A DNA stretch of 64,000 bases from Spirodela intermedia (taxonomy: Eukaryota; Streptophyta; Magnoliopsida; Alismatales; Araceae). The notes beneath the pieces are model-generated. The model was given only the letters and a program-made list of their open reading frames with translations, was not told the origin of the DNA and did not search any database. The position numbers were made by a program, and so were the translations under genes. Shown in pieces: positions 1 through 10,825 of this stretch (positions within the stretch are counted from its first letter, which is position 1; every line of letters starts with the position of its first letter). Location: NCBI GenBank assembly GCA_902729315.2, contig LR746270.1, positions 6,689,221 to 6,753,220 of the forward strand. The letters run 5' to 3'.

Positions 1-191
1 TCTTCTTCCCGTTAACGGAGGTCCAATCTGGAAACGACCTCCTGGACTTGGGAACTCCCTCGGACGAGCAGAAAACAACGTTCCTCCGTGACGCGCCGCG
101 GGGCAACAACGGAGCCAAGGAGCAGCTGGACGCCGCCGCCATCGTCGCCATTCGAACAGAGAGAGAACGATGGCAATGGGCCGTCCTATGA
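1..191 (+). CDS. C-terminal end of an unidentified gene (partial, cut by window edge)
   Basis: The third forward frame is open from the window edge to a TGA at 189-191, about 62 residues ending in WQWAVL. The composition looks protein-like (acidic stretch LLDLGTPSDEQ, then a helical segment LDAAAIVAIRTERERW), unlike the microsatellite ORFs that follow. It may be the last exon of a gene lying mostly outside the window. I do not recognise the family and cannot see a splice acceptor, so the 5' limit is unknown. An alternative frame carries an ATG ORF from 88, but it is less protein-like. Confidence 0.4.
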   Translation, partial: FFPLTEVQSGNDLLDLGTPSDEQKTTFLRDAPRGNNGAKEQLDAAAIVAIRTERERWQWAVL

Positions 192-420
192 TTACGCCGA
201 GGTCATTCCTACCTTATCCTCTCAGGAAGGAAGCTCGAAAAATCTGATTTGCAGCGGGCAGACATCAACCTGCAACTGACATCTGCGTTCTGCCGGTCCT
301 TCGGACCACGATAATCATCCGAATGGCCGGTAAGCTATTGGACCAATAGTTAAATCACATAATAGATACAATCCTACCAATATAGTAAATAGTACCATTT
401 TATGGTTTGACCCGCTTGAT

Positions 421-628
421 CCTCTCTCTCTCTCTCATTCTCTCTCTCCCCTTCTCTCTCTCCCCTTCTCTCTCTCTCATTCTCTCTCTCCCCTTCTCTC
501 TCTCCCCTTCTCTCTCTCTCATCCTCTCTCTCCCCCTCTCTCTCCTTCTCTCTCTCCCTCCCTCTCTCCTTCTTTCTCTCCTTCTCTCTCTCTCCTCTCT
601 CTCTCTCCCCTCTCTCTCCCTCCTCTCC

Positions 629-709
<81 letters not shown>

Positions 710-748
710 TTCCCCCCCTCTCTCCCTTCCCCCCCCCTCTCTCTCAAC
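421..748. repeat. CT-rich microsatellite block, about 330 bp
   Basis: Nearly pure pyrimidine on the plus strand: irregular CT and CCTT units at 421-630, then an almost perfect (CT)n run to about 706, then C-rich units. The ORFs in both directions here are products of the dinucleotide repeat and not genes. The block is complementary in composition to the GA block at 1482-1815. Confidence 0.95.
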
Positions 749-918
749 TTGGAAGTTACATTTAATGTAACCACCAACATTGTCTACATGACACAAAAAT
801 AGGAGTAAAGAAATACTTAAAATTGTGGAAACCCATCAAGAGACTACTCAAGCATGATCAGAACCTATTTATAGGTTGAACCTAGTAGACTACGATCAAA
901 TACCTTCCATATAAGTTG

Positions 919-1363
919 AGTGGGGTTAAATATGGTAATATGCTATACTATGACAACTTTGGTAAGTTCATCATTCTATGAGTGATATATTAATAGCAAA
1001 TGCATACTTTTTCTTCTCAATATTCCTCATCCTCTCTTCTCTTTGAGTCTATTGTGACTCATTTTCCCTCTCCTATGGTTCTAGATTGTGTGTAAACCAC
1101 ATCATATATAGTTTTCTTGTGCACAATAGGTCATTATTTTTCAATTTGAATTCCAGAAAAAGATGTAAAAGTTAGAGAATTTTCGTATGAGTGTGGTTAA
1201 ATATGATAATATGCTTTATAAGGACAACTTTGGTAAATTCATTATTCTATGAATGTTATATTAATGGCAAATGCATGTTTTTTCTTCTCAATATTCCTCA
1301 TCCTCTCTTTTCTATAAGAGTCTGCTGTGACTCACTTTCCCTCTCATGTGTTTCTAGATTGTA
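919..1363. repeat. Direct duplication, two copies of about 174 bp
   Basis: The segment at 919-1092 recurs at 1190-1363, offset by 271 bp. Shared landmarks are a TTAAATATG start, a CAACTTTGGTAA core, TCTTCTCAATATTCCTCATC and a TTTCCCTCTC end. Differences are mostly substitutions. No coding potential is seen. About 100 bp of unrelated sequence separates the copies. It is probably an old local tandem duplication in intergenic DNA. Confidence 0.85.
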
Positions 1364-1481
1364 CATGTGATGAGGGCTATGATGCCTAGTAATGAAATCA
1401 CATCAGACATCACCTAAGCTCATAATTTTCTCAAATTAAATTGGAGAATATTGAGAAACTAGCGATTCTCCCTCATTAAAT

Positions 1482-1782
1482 AAGAGAGAGAGAGAGAGAG
1501 AGCGAAGAGGGAGAGAGGGGAGAGAGAGAGGGAGGGAAGAGAAAGAGAGGGGGAGAGAGAGCAGGAGAGCAACGGGGAGAGAGAGAGAGAGAGGAGGAGA
1601 GGGGAGAGAAAGGGAGGAAGAAAGAGAGGGAAGAGAGAGAGAGGAGGAGAGTGAAGGGAGATGGAGGGAAGAGAGAGAGGGGGAGAGCAACGGCGAGAGA
1701 GAGAGAGGAGGAGAGGGAAGAGAGAGGGAGGGAGAGGGAGGGAGAGAGAGAGGGAAGAGAGAGGGAGTGAGAGAGAGAGGGA

Positions 1783-1815
<33 letters not shown>
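1482..1815. repeat. GA-rich microsatellite block, about 330 bp
   Basis: Nearly pure purine on the plus strand with GAGAGA runs broken by GGGA, GGAA and AGCAACGG interruptions. ORFs across it are repeat artefacts. It lies about 730 bp downstream of a CT-rich block of similar length. Confidence 0.95.
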
Positions 1816-2229
1816 GTTACAAGTTATGATTCAATCCGCTATCTTAGTAGCATCAATATCACCATCCATTTAAAGCCTAGGGGAGCTTACCATTTATGTT
1901 ATTTACAACATCTATGTCCAGAGAGGTCCCCACATGTCCATTTTTAGGATGGTTTTTCTTGCTGATTCCACCATATTGCTAAGATGGCTTCATCATATAG
2001 TTATCGCATGAATATATTGATTTAATTTTATCCCTCAATGGGTAATAATAATTACCAGCATATGGACAAGTGAACTGACTTCTCCACTTCATTGGGTAAG
2101 CTCACATGGCTTCCTTCTTCCTCTTCTTCTTTATTGGCGACATTTTCCCACTATAACTATAATATATTAATTACATAATTTCATTATTAAAAATAAATTT
2201 GGGAGATATTTTAAATTATTCAAACGTGT
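1816..2229. other. AT-rich intergenic DNA
   Basis: No coding sequence, RNA gene or mobile element is recognised here. The base composition changes sharply at about 2225, where the GC-rich presumed promoter and leader of the J-domain gene begins. Confidence 0.6.
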
Positions 2230-2546
2230 GAATTATTGAGAGGAGGGCTGGGCCATTCCGAGAATCTCTCCCGTTCTGCGCGCTTGACAAAGGGAGGGGC
2301 GGGGCGGGTGAAATCGGCACAGAATTGGGCCCCCAATACGCTTCCTTTCCGTGCGTCTCTCTCGAGTAGCCGCCTGGCAGTTCCCGCCCGGCGGGAGGGA
2401 GAGGAGGGGGGCGCGTGCTTGGTTTTCGCTTCCATTTCGGCCCCCGCTCGCTGCGGTGTGCGCTCTGCAACTCCAGTCAGTCACCCTTTTCATTGTCGCC
2501 TGGCTCTCTCTGTCGCCGGCCCCAGGAAGAGGAGTAGCCGAAGGGT
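2230..2546 (+). promoter_or_regulatory. Probable promoter and non-coding first exon of the J-domain gene
   Basis: A GC-rich island in AT-rich DNA ends in a good splice donor (CGAAGG then GTAAGC, at about 2546/2547). ORFs in it overlap on both strands and none resembles a protein. Downstream sequence to 7.6 kb is T-rich and intron-like, and a plausible acceptor (CACGCAG, ending 7602) lies 115 bp before the start codon at 7718. I infer a 5' UTR exon spliced to the coding exon. It could also be the first exon of a separate non-coding transcript. Confidence 0.5.
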
Positions 2547-5500
2547 AAGCTCGCTCTCCGCCATGTCTCTTTCTACTCCGTGTATCTATTCCTCGACCAG
2601 CGAGCGCGCGTGTGTCTTCATTTTTAGTTCCACATTCTTCAGCATGCACACGTCGTCCTGTTGTTAGGGTTTTGTTTCTCGGAGGACAGTGGTGCGACGA
2701 TTTCTCTTGTTTTATCTCAGTTTCTCCTGTCATTTTTTTCACATTTCGTGTTCCTTTTTCTCGAAGTTGCGTTCGTCTGCACTCGGGGGTGCCGAACTTG
2801 AACGTTGGGTTATTTTTCGCCATTTTTTTATTGAGTCTTTTTTCTTTTGGGGGGGGGGGGGGGGGGGGTCAGGCTTCCCGCCTGTGTGTATGATTGTTTC
2901 CTACTATGCGATCCCCTGGAGCCTTACTCTAGGGTTTTGGCCCTTGTGCCTTTTTCCTGACAGAAACCAACGTTTGCTTTTTATTGTGTTTTTAGTTTGC
3001 TTGTCCAGGTGAAAGCCCTTGTCTACATCTGTTATCGTGTTGGGTTCACTCGTGGAGCCCTTATGGTCCGAGAAATTTGCCAAAGAGCCGCATTCTAATA
3101 AAGCTGGGATTTGTTTGAAGCACATTTATTTATTTGGTGAGTAATCAGCCATTGTCAGCATTTTTGGTACTAACCTTATGTCGGGGAAGAACTTATCTCT
3201 TTTCTTGTGGATATGGTCCTTCTGATCGATCTCTAGGGCTTATTGTTGTCTGAAAACGTTTTGGTGTTTATTCATTTCCGATATTGCTTAAATTTATAAC
3301 CTCGTTCTTGTACTAACTTAGCTGTGATACAACTTCAGTACCGATTTTTGTGTGAAGCTTAGATAAATCGTTCTTTCTTTCTCTAGTTTGAATCGTCATT
3401 TTTTTGCTGAGATTGCTTTTTTACTTAAGTAGCTTTGTATGCGTGGGATCGTTTTATCCATGCCTCTTTCTGGTGGATTTTTCTTTTTTCAATTTTTTCT
3501 GGCTTACATGATAGACAAACGATTAAGATTTATTTTAGTTCCTCATGGTCCTAGAAAAATGAATAGCACATTCATGATCAGGAATATATATGTTTAAGCT
3601 CTCGTGGTGAGCTTTGCAATTGTTAATTTGATTTTTTTTTTTTTAGAAAAAAAATTGACACCAAATGCAGGGCTTTCCTTTTTATTTGAAATGCATAAGT
3701 TTTGAGCTAGTAGCAGATAAAAAGAACTTTGTATACTTGAGGAAACACATTGGAGATGAATTTTTAACTGTGAGCTGAAAATTTGAGGATCATTAGTCGT
3801 GTGACTATAAGTGTATTACTTGCTAGAAATCTGCCACATCAATGGGCAACGTAAATGTTTTGATGTCAGTTTTCAAGTGTATACTCAGACAGTAGGAGCA
3901 TCAAAAATCATTGTATTATAATGGCAGAAGGAATACCGCGTGAAGATTGGTACCATCCTTGTTTCTTGTACTTGTATTAATGAATATCTCATTGTTGCTG
4001 ATTAATGAGGAGGGTTGTTATTTTGGAAGTTGGTTAATATTTAATATCTCTTAATAAGGACGAAAATAAAGGTTTGATTCATGGTCGGCAAGGAGCTTCT
4101 TTACTGAGTTAATAATTAGCTTGTGGGTTGACTTTTGAAGTTAGATCTTAAAAGATTGTGCTTACTGGATTCAATACCATACGAACAATTTAAGTGTATC
4201 AACTCTAAAATATGTAGATCATCAATTCATTTGTTTTTCATTGCCAGTAGTGATCTGGAGGTATCTCAAGCTTGATCTTATTTCTAGTTTTCATAGGGAC
4301 ACAAAGATGTTGATGAGATGGCGTCATTTCCCTCTCTGGATCATGTATGATTTGGAAGCTAGGTTACAGAAAATCTCATAATGATGACAGTGAATCCATT
4401 TCTATCGCTTATGGTTTTTGTCATTGCTGAAGTGTTAAGGCAGCCTAGGTGGCCAATTTTTTCTGGCTACCTTGGTTGAGGGTACAATAAAGAGCCTTGT
4501 TTGGCTTGTAGTAGTCTCCTCGATTTGGGTTTGATGAGTATCGAGTGACCAGTATATTTTGGTTCCAAGTTTGGTGATGTGGACTATAATGCATATGGAA
4601 AAGGGTAGAATTGGAACATGTGTAGCTTGCTCATCTATGTGAGTGGTATGGATCATTGAGGGATGTTGATCATGAGACAAGGATGGTGGAGACAGCATAG
4701 ACAAAAAAGTTGTTTGTGTAAGTTCTATTGTAAAGGTAGAGTACAAGGTTTGAGAGATTGTTGACTGAAAATATTGATGTGTAATAATCTTCATTGCAAT
4801 GGTATTTTATCATTGAAACCAATTCTGAAGGTGTACCACTACCGATGCGGCTAATAATCTTGTGGTGCATGACGTTCAAAAACATGCGGAGATTGGTTCT
4901 CTTTATGAGACAACTGTGCATTTGCTCTGTTTCTTCAAACAATCATTTGGAGATTATAGAAGCATTTTCAGACTTCAGCATCGAGCAATCTTCATGTGAA
5001 ACATGTTAATGTCTTTTTAAGGGGAGTTCTGAAAGATCTCTGGGATTAGGTCTAATATTGTATGAATCCTCACCCCCATTTGTGGGTTAAGGTTCATATT
5101 TACTCTCTTTTGCCTTTTAGTCTTGAACGGCACTGCCATGACAGAATGCTTTCGGCACTTTGCCCTATTAGTATTTCATCCTTGTCTATGCAGCCAGTGA
5201 TGTAATACTACTCTACTAATTCGATTCTAAAAGTGGGTGAAGAAATCACTGTTTTCATGACAAAGAGGCGAAATATGTAGTTAGGTTTAATGATATACGT
5301 TTTGGACAAAGTGCCATATTGAATTGTCTTTGGAAATAAATTAACTTCTGCATTTGATTTTCTAATTGAGGAAATGCCAATCGTTTGCGTGACAGTAAAG
5401 ATAAGTGTAGAGTTCGTCAAAGAAATGGAGGAAAATCACCCTCTGGAATTATTTTTACTGTCAGGCCAACCATCGGCATTTCCTCAATTAGCAAATCAAA

Positions 5501-7602
5501 TGCAGAAGTCAATTTATTTCCAAAGATAATTCAATGTGGTAATTAAAATTATCTTCCAATATCTAATTTTTTATTCTTACATATATCAGTGAACATATGG
5601 ATCTGTTAATCATGGAATATTCAAGTGATCTAAGTGCAGCCAAAACAGCAGTTGAATTAGATAATGCTGCTAGTAGAATCATTTACCAGAGGACACCGGA
5701 AATAGCAGGAGCTCTAGGTTCTGGTGAAGCATTTAAATGGCGCATCTCTGAAATTACAAGCATTCTGGTCGTCTCATGGTGGTGAGAAAGAAATGCGAAA
5801 AGATTATGTGCTGTGTGAGAAGTCGGCTAAGAATTGATGGGCTGGTTCTAGTTTCGCACCTTTTTGTGGGTTTGCTTTAGGGTCATAATGGATGAATTTT
5901 GGCTCCGAAATCAAGTTGAGTCGTCTGTCTATTAAAAAATGTATATAGTCTTTATTTATACTTTCAATTAGAACGATGAAAATCTGGATACCTGCTTGTT
6001 AGCCGTGCTTAGAGTTTATTAATTTGTTGTCGGAATGTGTAGCCTATTCATTGTGTGCAATTCGATTTTGACCTATTCCGGTCTTCAAATGTGCTACTGG
6101 CTCGTCTGACCCTACCGAAAAAATTGAACTGGCACTGGCCATTTGTGATATGAATCTATGTTTTAACATCATCATGGTAGAGGATAAGTAGAGAGACGCT
6201 TCACTGCGGAAATGAGGACGGATAGACATCTGAAGAGGAAGTCGCTGTTCAAAATTTTGAAGTCGGTGTGAACTCTCTTGTGTTGGTATTCTTATTCCAA
6301 TGGAACGATGTTTCTTGTGTTTTTAACCTGATGTTTGGCCAAAAAAAGGGGAGGTTTCTGAAATCATCTTTATTTTCGGATGCCTGCAAATAGTGTGGGT
6401 CTTCAGGACCAAGCACACGATTCTCCAAAATCTTTTGCAGAAAAATGCTTAACGGTTATGACCTTTTTGAAAACAACTTATTGCTAGACTTAACCAGACG
6501 TGATAGTGTGTGGGGGCAGCCTAGAAATAGGAATGATCGTTAGGTTGACAAATAATCTCTCAGGCCAATCTTCCTATACGCTTATTGGTGTGCGAAGCTA
6601 ATATTCTTAACTAAGGTTCGTTATTTGTTTTGTGGAGGTGTCCACTGTTTTTGGTTTCTCATAGTCATGGAGACGAGGCATTGTTGCCTATGTCCTATAG
6701 GAAATCATGTTTTTGTGTCCTGTAGGTGTTTCTAACCTTTAGACATTGTCTTAGGATGGCTATAAATTGTATGGTTGCCTAGAGTTAAGTAATGAGCGAT
6801 TGAGAGGGTTGAATTACATCCCATGTCATGTTGATTCAGCTGTTGAGAGCCTGATTCTGCTGGATGGCGCTGCCCTCAAGACTAAGGATGGATAAAAAGT
6901 CATGGTTGCCTAGAACCATGGGATGAGACATTGGAGGATCAGATTACATACCTTGATGTGGAATATATGGTGAGGACAGGTGGGTATTCGGTCTCTTTTT
7001 CTGGTGTAGTCGTTATAAAAATCTAACAAAAAAGGTCGCTCGTCTGTCGCAGGTTGGCCATCAAAGGATGGTTTGGCATCTAATGCTGGTAATATTGTCG
7101 TTAGATTTTCCAGCTTATAGATGGTATAAATTATGGATTGTATTCTTTCTTTTGAGAGTATATTTTGTGGGTCAGTAGATGCAATTCCATTTTGCTCTAA
7201 ATGTGTTTAATTTCCTTTAGGCATTACATGAACTGAACTGTTTGGTCTCACGTCTTGGACCTTATGTACATGAAATGAAGCCTATTGTTTGCTGGTTTTA
7301 CGTCTGTCTGGATCCAAGTTCGTAATCATCAGCCTACTTTGGATTGAGCCATGCTTTCTTATCTTTAATGAGTATGAAGCATTCTACAGCCCCATCTTTT
7401 CTCAATGGATTATACTTATTGCGATCCACGTGCTCATATCTTTCGTCACTGTTCTACCCGTTATTTTGTTACACCTTTTTTAGGTGTTTTCTGTTGTTTT
7501 CCAACAATTTTATTTTGTTGCATTTTCAGTGTGGCAGGAACATCTCCCATCTTACCTTTCTCTTTCCCATTTGACCGTTGGAATCTGTTTTCTAGCACGC
7601 AG
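2547..7602 (+). other. Presumed leader intron of about 5 kb upstream of the J-domain gene
   Basis: No convincing coding sequence is seen in 5 kb. The plus strand is T-rich, as plant introns are, with a G17-like homopolymer near 2850-2868. It starts with GTAAGC and a candidate acceptor ends at 7602. It contains the inverted repeat at 5309-5543. Short ORFs here (for example 4435-4794 minus) lack recognisable family features. The intron call is inference; splicing could also use other sites or several small exons. Confidence 0.45.
5309..5543. repeat. Long imperfect inverted repeat (hairpin), arms of about 95 bp
   Basis: The sequence at 5309-5403 is matched by the reverse complement of 5449-5543 with about 11 differences in 95 positions and no obvious gap. 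The loop is about 45 nt. Shared blocks include TCTTTGGAAATAAATT, ACTTCTGCATTTGATTT and CTAATTGAGGAAATGCC. Most mismatches are transitions, several of which would be G-U pairs in RNA. It could be a young MIRNA or siRNA hairpin locus or a foldback MITE. No flanking target duplication was evident. Confidence 0.8.
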
Positions 7603-7670
7603 GTTTCTGTGGTGGAATTGGATGTGTTGCTTTGTGTCCTCGTCATTTTGAAGTGACAAATATGTAGTGG

Positions 7671-7895
7671 ATGCCCATGTTCCAAGAGTTACCACACTTC
7701 TTCGGTAGTAAACTGCAATGGAGTGCAACAAAGAAGAGGCTGTTCGGGCTAAAGCTATTGCTGAGAAAAAGATGCAATGCAGAGACTTCATTGGAGCACG
7801 AAAAATGGTCCTCAAAGCCCAACAACTTTTCCCTGATCTTGAGAACGTATCACAAATGCTTACTGTCTGCCAAGTGCACTGCTCTGCAGAAATAA
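7671..7895 (+). other. Upstream ORF overlapping the J-domain start codon
   Basis: If the leader exon starts at about 7603, the first ATG in it is at 7671 (with another in the same frame at 7677). It opens a 74-codon frame that passes over the main ATG at 7718 in a different frame and stops at 7895. The peptide is not recognised. Ribosomes initiating here could not reach the main start by simple reinitiation. The role depends on the real transcript start. Confidence 0.4.
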
Positions 7896-10825
7896 AGGTC
7901 ATTGGGTCCGAGGACTGGTATGGAATCCTTCAAGTAGAACCCACTGCGGATGAATCCTTGATCAAGAAGCAGTATCGAAAGCTTGCTCTCTTGCTTCATC
8001 CCGACAAGAACAAGTTTGCTGGTGCGGAAGCTGCCTTTAAGCTAGTCGGGGAGGCACATAGGACACTTTCAGACAAGTCCAAGCGTTCAGTTTATGACTT
8101 GAAGAGGAGTGCTGGCGTAAAAACTGTAGTATTTAGCACACAAGCTCGTCAACAGGGCAAGGCCTCTGATACCAGAGGGCAACCTGCAGCTCCTAGCAGT
8201 TATCCAAACCATGGCTCATCATTCACCAACGTTAACCAGACTCAGGCGGCCCACCAGCAGCAAACGCAGGCTGCATTTGGATCTCTGACATTTTGGACGC
8301 TATGTCCTTCCTGTGGAATAAGATACCAATACTACCGAACCATTGTCAACAAAGCTCTCCGTTGCCAGAATTGCTTGAAACCTTTTATCGCTCATGACAT
8401 AAATGTGCAGGGTGTACCTGGAGCTGTAAACTTCAGCTGTCCTGTGAACAAACCTGGATTCTCTCATCAGAATGATTATCAAGGTAATGATAGCATAACC
8501 AGTAGACAACCGAGTAAGAGCGAAGGACCTGGTGGCCGCTCTGTTCTGCAGCCTGACACAAAGATATTTGGCCCCGGGTGTAGCCAAAAAACGAAACAAT
8601 TTGATGAAGTGGAGAATGGAAATGCTATGAAGAAGAAAGTGAAGATTGAAGAGGTTAACCTGGCGAAACCAAACCAGACGGAGCCAAATATGCAGCCATC
8701 AGGAAATGCCAACCAGAAACGAGGGAGAAAGATGGTGGTGGAGTCCAGTGATTCAGATTCCACTGACAGTGAAGCAACTATGAAGGAATCCGAGCCTGAT
8801 GTAGTAAAGAATGAAGGGACCAGTGGCAACCATCGTCCACGAAGATCTTCGAGGCATAAACCAAATGTTTCGTACACTGAAGATAACAGTGACGGTGACG
8901 ACTCCAAAAAATCTACTGGTTTTAAACGGCTGAGGAAGAATTCTTCACCTCATAGCGATGATCAGCGTACCAAACCATCGTCTGGTGTTGGTGTTGACAA
9001 AGTTGAAGAGCCAATGGATGCAGCTCCTGCTTCCTTAAATAAATCTGTTTCTACAAAGGAGGGAACTTTGGCTGGAGATGGTTCACCAGCCAAGAATAAC
9101 TGTGAAGAAACCTCACTGAAGGAATCTGGAGATCGTAAATGTCAAGATAAGGTGAAGGCGATTCCCGAAGATGGTATGAGTGCGATGTCTAGCTCGAATA
9201 TGAATGAGCGGAAGATCAACACCACCTTCCTGGACTACCCTGATCCAGAATTTTATGACTTTGATAATGATAGGTCTCCAAAATGCTTTGCTGTTGGTCA
9301 GATCTGGTCACTGTATGACTATGTGGACGGCATGCCTAGATTCTATGCTCTTATTAGGAACATTTCTTCTTCTGGATTTAAGCTGCGGTTTACTTGGCTA
9401 GAACATTTTCCTATTGGCCAAGCTGAGAAGGATTGGTCTGACGAAGAACTGCCTGTGGGTTGTGGGGTGTTCAGGCTTGGAAGAACCGAAACCACCGAGG
9501 ACAGCCGAGTGTTTTCTCACCTAATGCCTTGGAACAAAGGCCCAAAGAGGAATCCTTATCTGATATATCCTAGAAAAGGTGAAGTCTGGGCCCTCTTCAA
9601 GGGCTGGGATCTCAATTGGAGCGTTGACCCAGACCAACATCGACAGTATGACTACGAGCTCGTGGAGGTTCTGTCTGATTTTGCGGCGGACACAGGTGCA
9701 GACGTTGTGTCTCTGGTCAAGGTGAAAGGGTTTGTGAGCATCTTCTGTCAGGCAGGCGGAGGGAGACAGAGCCCTGCTCACATCCCCCATGACGAACTGC
9801 TCAGATTCTCTCACATGGTGCCTTCCTACAGAATGACTGGAAAGGAAAGAGAGGGCATTCCAGAAGGGTTCTTTGAGCTGGACTCTGCTTCTCTTCCCAT
9901 TAATGTGGAGCAAACATCTCCTTCAGTGGCTCTCCATGAGGTTAGCCCCAGCATTCAGGATCCATGCCAAGAAAACTGTGCAGCTCACTCAGATGATCAA
10001 GCAGGAGGAAGTAAGGTCAATGATCGTCAGGCTGACAAGGGAGTGCCCAGCTCCAGTGTTGACCCTGTGGAGCAGAACGGCAATGGGTCTCCCCCAGATC
10101 TTCAGAGTCCCACCTACATTGTGTACCAGGACTCTGAGTTCTACGATTTTGACCTGGACAGAGTGAAAGAGAAGTTCCTGGCAGGTCAGATCTGGGCACT
10201 CTACTGCGAGGATGACGGCTTCCCAAAGTACTACGGCTATGTGAGGAAGGTCGATCCAGAAGACTTCAAGGTGCACCTGACCTGGCTGGAAGCTTGCCCG
10301 CGGTCGGAACAGGAGGCCAAGTGGTCGGTCAATGGCCTCCCATTCGGCTGTGGAAGATTCAAGCCCATTTCTGGAAAGGAAGGCAAGGAGACTTACAGAG
10401 TCATCGAGACCTTCTCTCACCTGGTGCAGCAGACAGAGCCTTCCCAGAGGCGGCTGCAGTATGATATCTACCCCCAGGTCAACGAGGTGTGGGCGGTGTT
10501 CAGGAACTGGAGCGTTGACTGGAGTCTGTCTGACCTGGAGAAATGCTCGGAGAAGGGAGAGTACGACCTTTTGGAGGTCACTGCAGCCTCGAGCTCTGCC
10601 ATATCTGGCCAGGTCCTGGAGAAGGTGGAGGGGTTCAAGACGCTGTTCAAGCCCAGGATGAGAAGCAGGGAGAGGGTCAAGGTGGAGATCTCTTGCCATG
10701 AGCTCTTGAGGTTTTCTCACCGGATCCCTTCTTTCAGGTTGACCGAGGAGAGAGGTGGGAAACTGAGAGGGTTCCTGGAGCTCGACCCAGCGTCGGTGCC
10801 TGATCTCATTCTCTGTTCAAGCTAA
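7718..10825 (+). CDS. J-domain protein with two DUF3444 domains (DnaJ/HSP40 type)
   Basis: Single-exon CDS of 1035 residues. The N-terminus (MECNKEEAVRAKAIAEKKM) is typical of the plant family. The J domain is at about residues 65-127 with the HPD triad at 94-96 (LLHPDKN), which in this family stimulates Hsp70 ATPase activity. A zinc-ribbon-like segment follows at about 193-225 (CPSC ... CQNC). A long charged, Ser-rich linker with basic clusters (KKKVKIEE) suggests a nuclear location. Two DUF3444 modules lie at about 500-705 and 790-1010; each opens with FYDFD and contains a GQIW(S/A)LY motif, indicating internal duplication. The substrate is unknown. The start is the first ATG in frame with good family fit; stop TAA is at 10823. 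A leader intron and overlapping uORF are inferred upstream. Family assignment is strong; the cellular role is not known from sequence. Confidence 0.95.
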   Translation: MECNKEEAVRAKAIAEKKMQCRDFIGARKMVLKAQQLFPDLENVSQMLTVCQVHCSAEIKVIGSEDWYGILQVEPTADESLIKKQYRKLALLLHPDKNKFAGAEAAFKLVGEAHRTLSDKSKRSVYDLKRSAGVKTVVFSTQARQQGKASDTRGQPAAPSSYPNHGSSFTNVNQTQAAHQQQTQAAFGSLTFWTLCPSCGIRYQYYRTIVNKALRCQNCLKPFIAHDINVQGVPGAVNFSCPVNKPGFSHQNDYQGNDSITSRQPSKSEGPGGRSVLQPDTKIFGPGCSQKTKQFDEVENGNAMKKKVKIEEVNLAKPNQTEPNMQPSGNANQKRGRKMVVESSDSDSTDSEATMKESEPDVVKNEGTSGNHRPRRSSRHKPNVSYTEDNSDGDDSKKSTGFKRLRKNSSPHSDDQRTKPSSGVGVDKVEEPMDAAPASLNKSVSTKEGTLAGDGSPAKNNCEETSLKESGDRKCQDKVKAIPEDGMSAMSSSNMNERKINTTFLDYPDPEFYDFDNDRSPKCFAVGQIWSLYDYVDGMPRFYALIRNISSSGFKLRFTWLEHFPIGQAEKDWSDEELPVGCGVFRLGRTETTEDSRVFSHLMPWNKGPKRNPYLIYPRKGEVWALFKGWDLNWSVDPDQHRQYDYELVEVLSDFAADTGADVVSLVKVKGFVSIFCQAGGGRQSPAHIPHDELLRFSHMVPSYRMTGKEREGIPEGFFELDSASLPINVEQTSPSVALHEVSPSIQDPCQENCAAHSDDQAGGSKVNDRQADKGVPSSSVDPVEQNGNGSPPDLQSPTYIVYQDSEFYDFDLDRVKEKFLAGQIWALYCEDDGFPKYYGYVRKVDPEDFKVHLTWLEACPRSEQEAKWSVNGLPFGCGRFKPISGKEGKETYRVIETFSHLVQQTEPSQRRLQYDIYPQVNEVWAVFRNWSVDWSLSDLEKCSEKGEYDLLEVTAASSSAISGQVLEKVEGFKTLFKPRMRSRERVKVEISCHELLRFSHRIPSFRLTEERGGKLRGFLELDPASVPDLILCSS

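Noticed and set aside
374-802. Three overlapping ORFs of 126-140 codons on both strands
   Set aside because: They are translations of a CT/GA dinucleotide block (Arg-Glu, Ser-Leu repeats) with no protein-like sequence.
2233-2823. 196-codon minus-strand ORF over the GC island at 2.2-2.8 kb
   Set aside because: It overlaps several ORFs on the other strand, shows no family features, and the region is better explained as a promoter and leader exon with a splice donor.
4379-4431. ATGATGA followed by CTGA about 45 nt later, considered as a box C/D snoRNA
   Set aside because: The spacing is short, there is no convincing terminal stem or internal boxes, and both motifs are common by chance.
9989-10720. 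243-codon minus-strand ORF
   Set aside because: It is antisense to the second DUF3444 domain of the J-protein, whose frame is clearly conserved.
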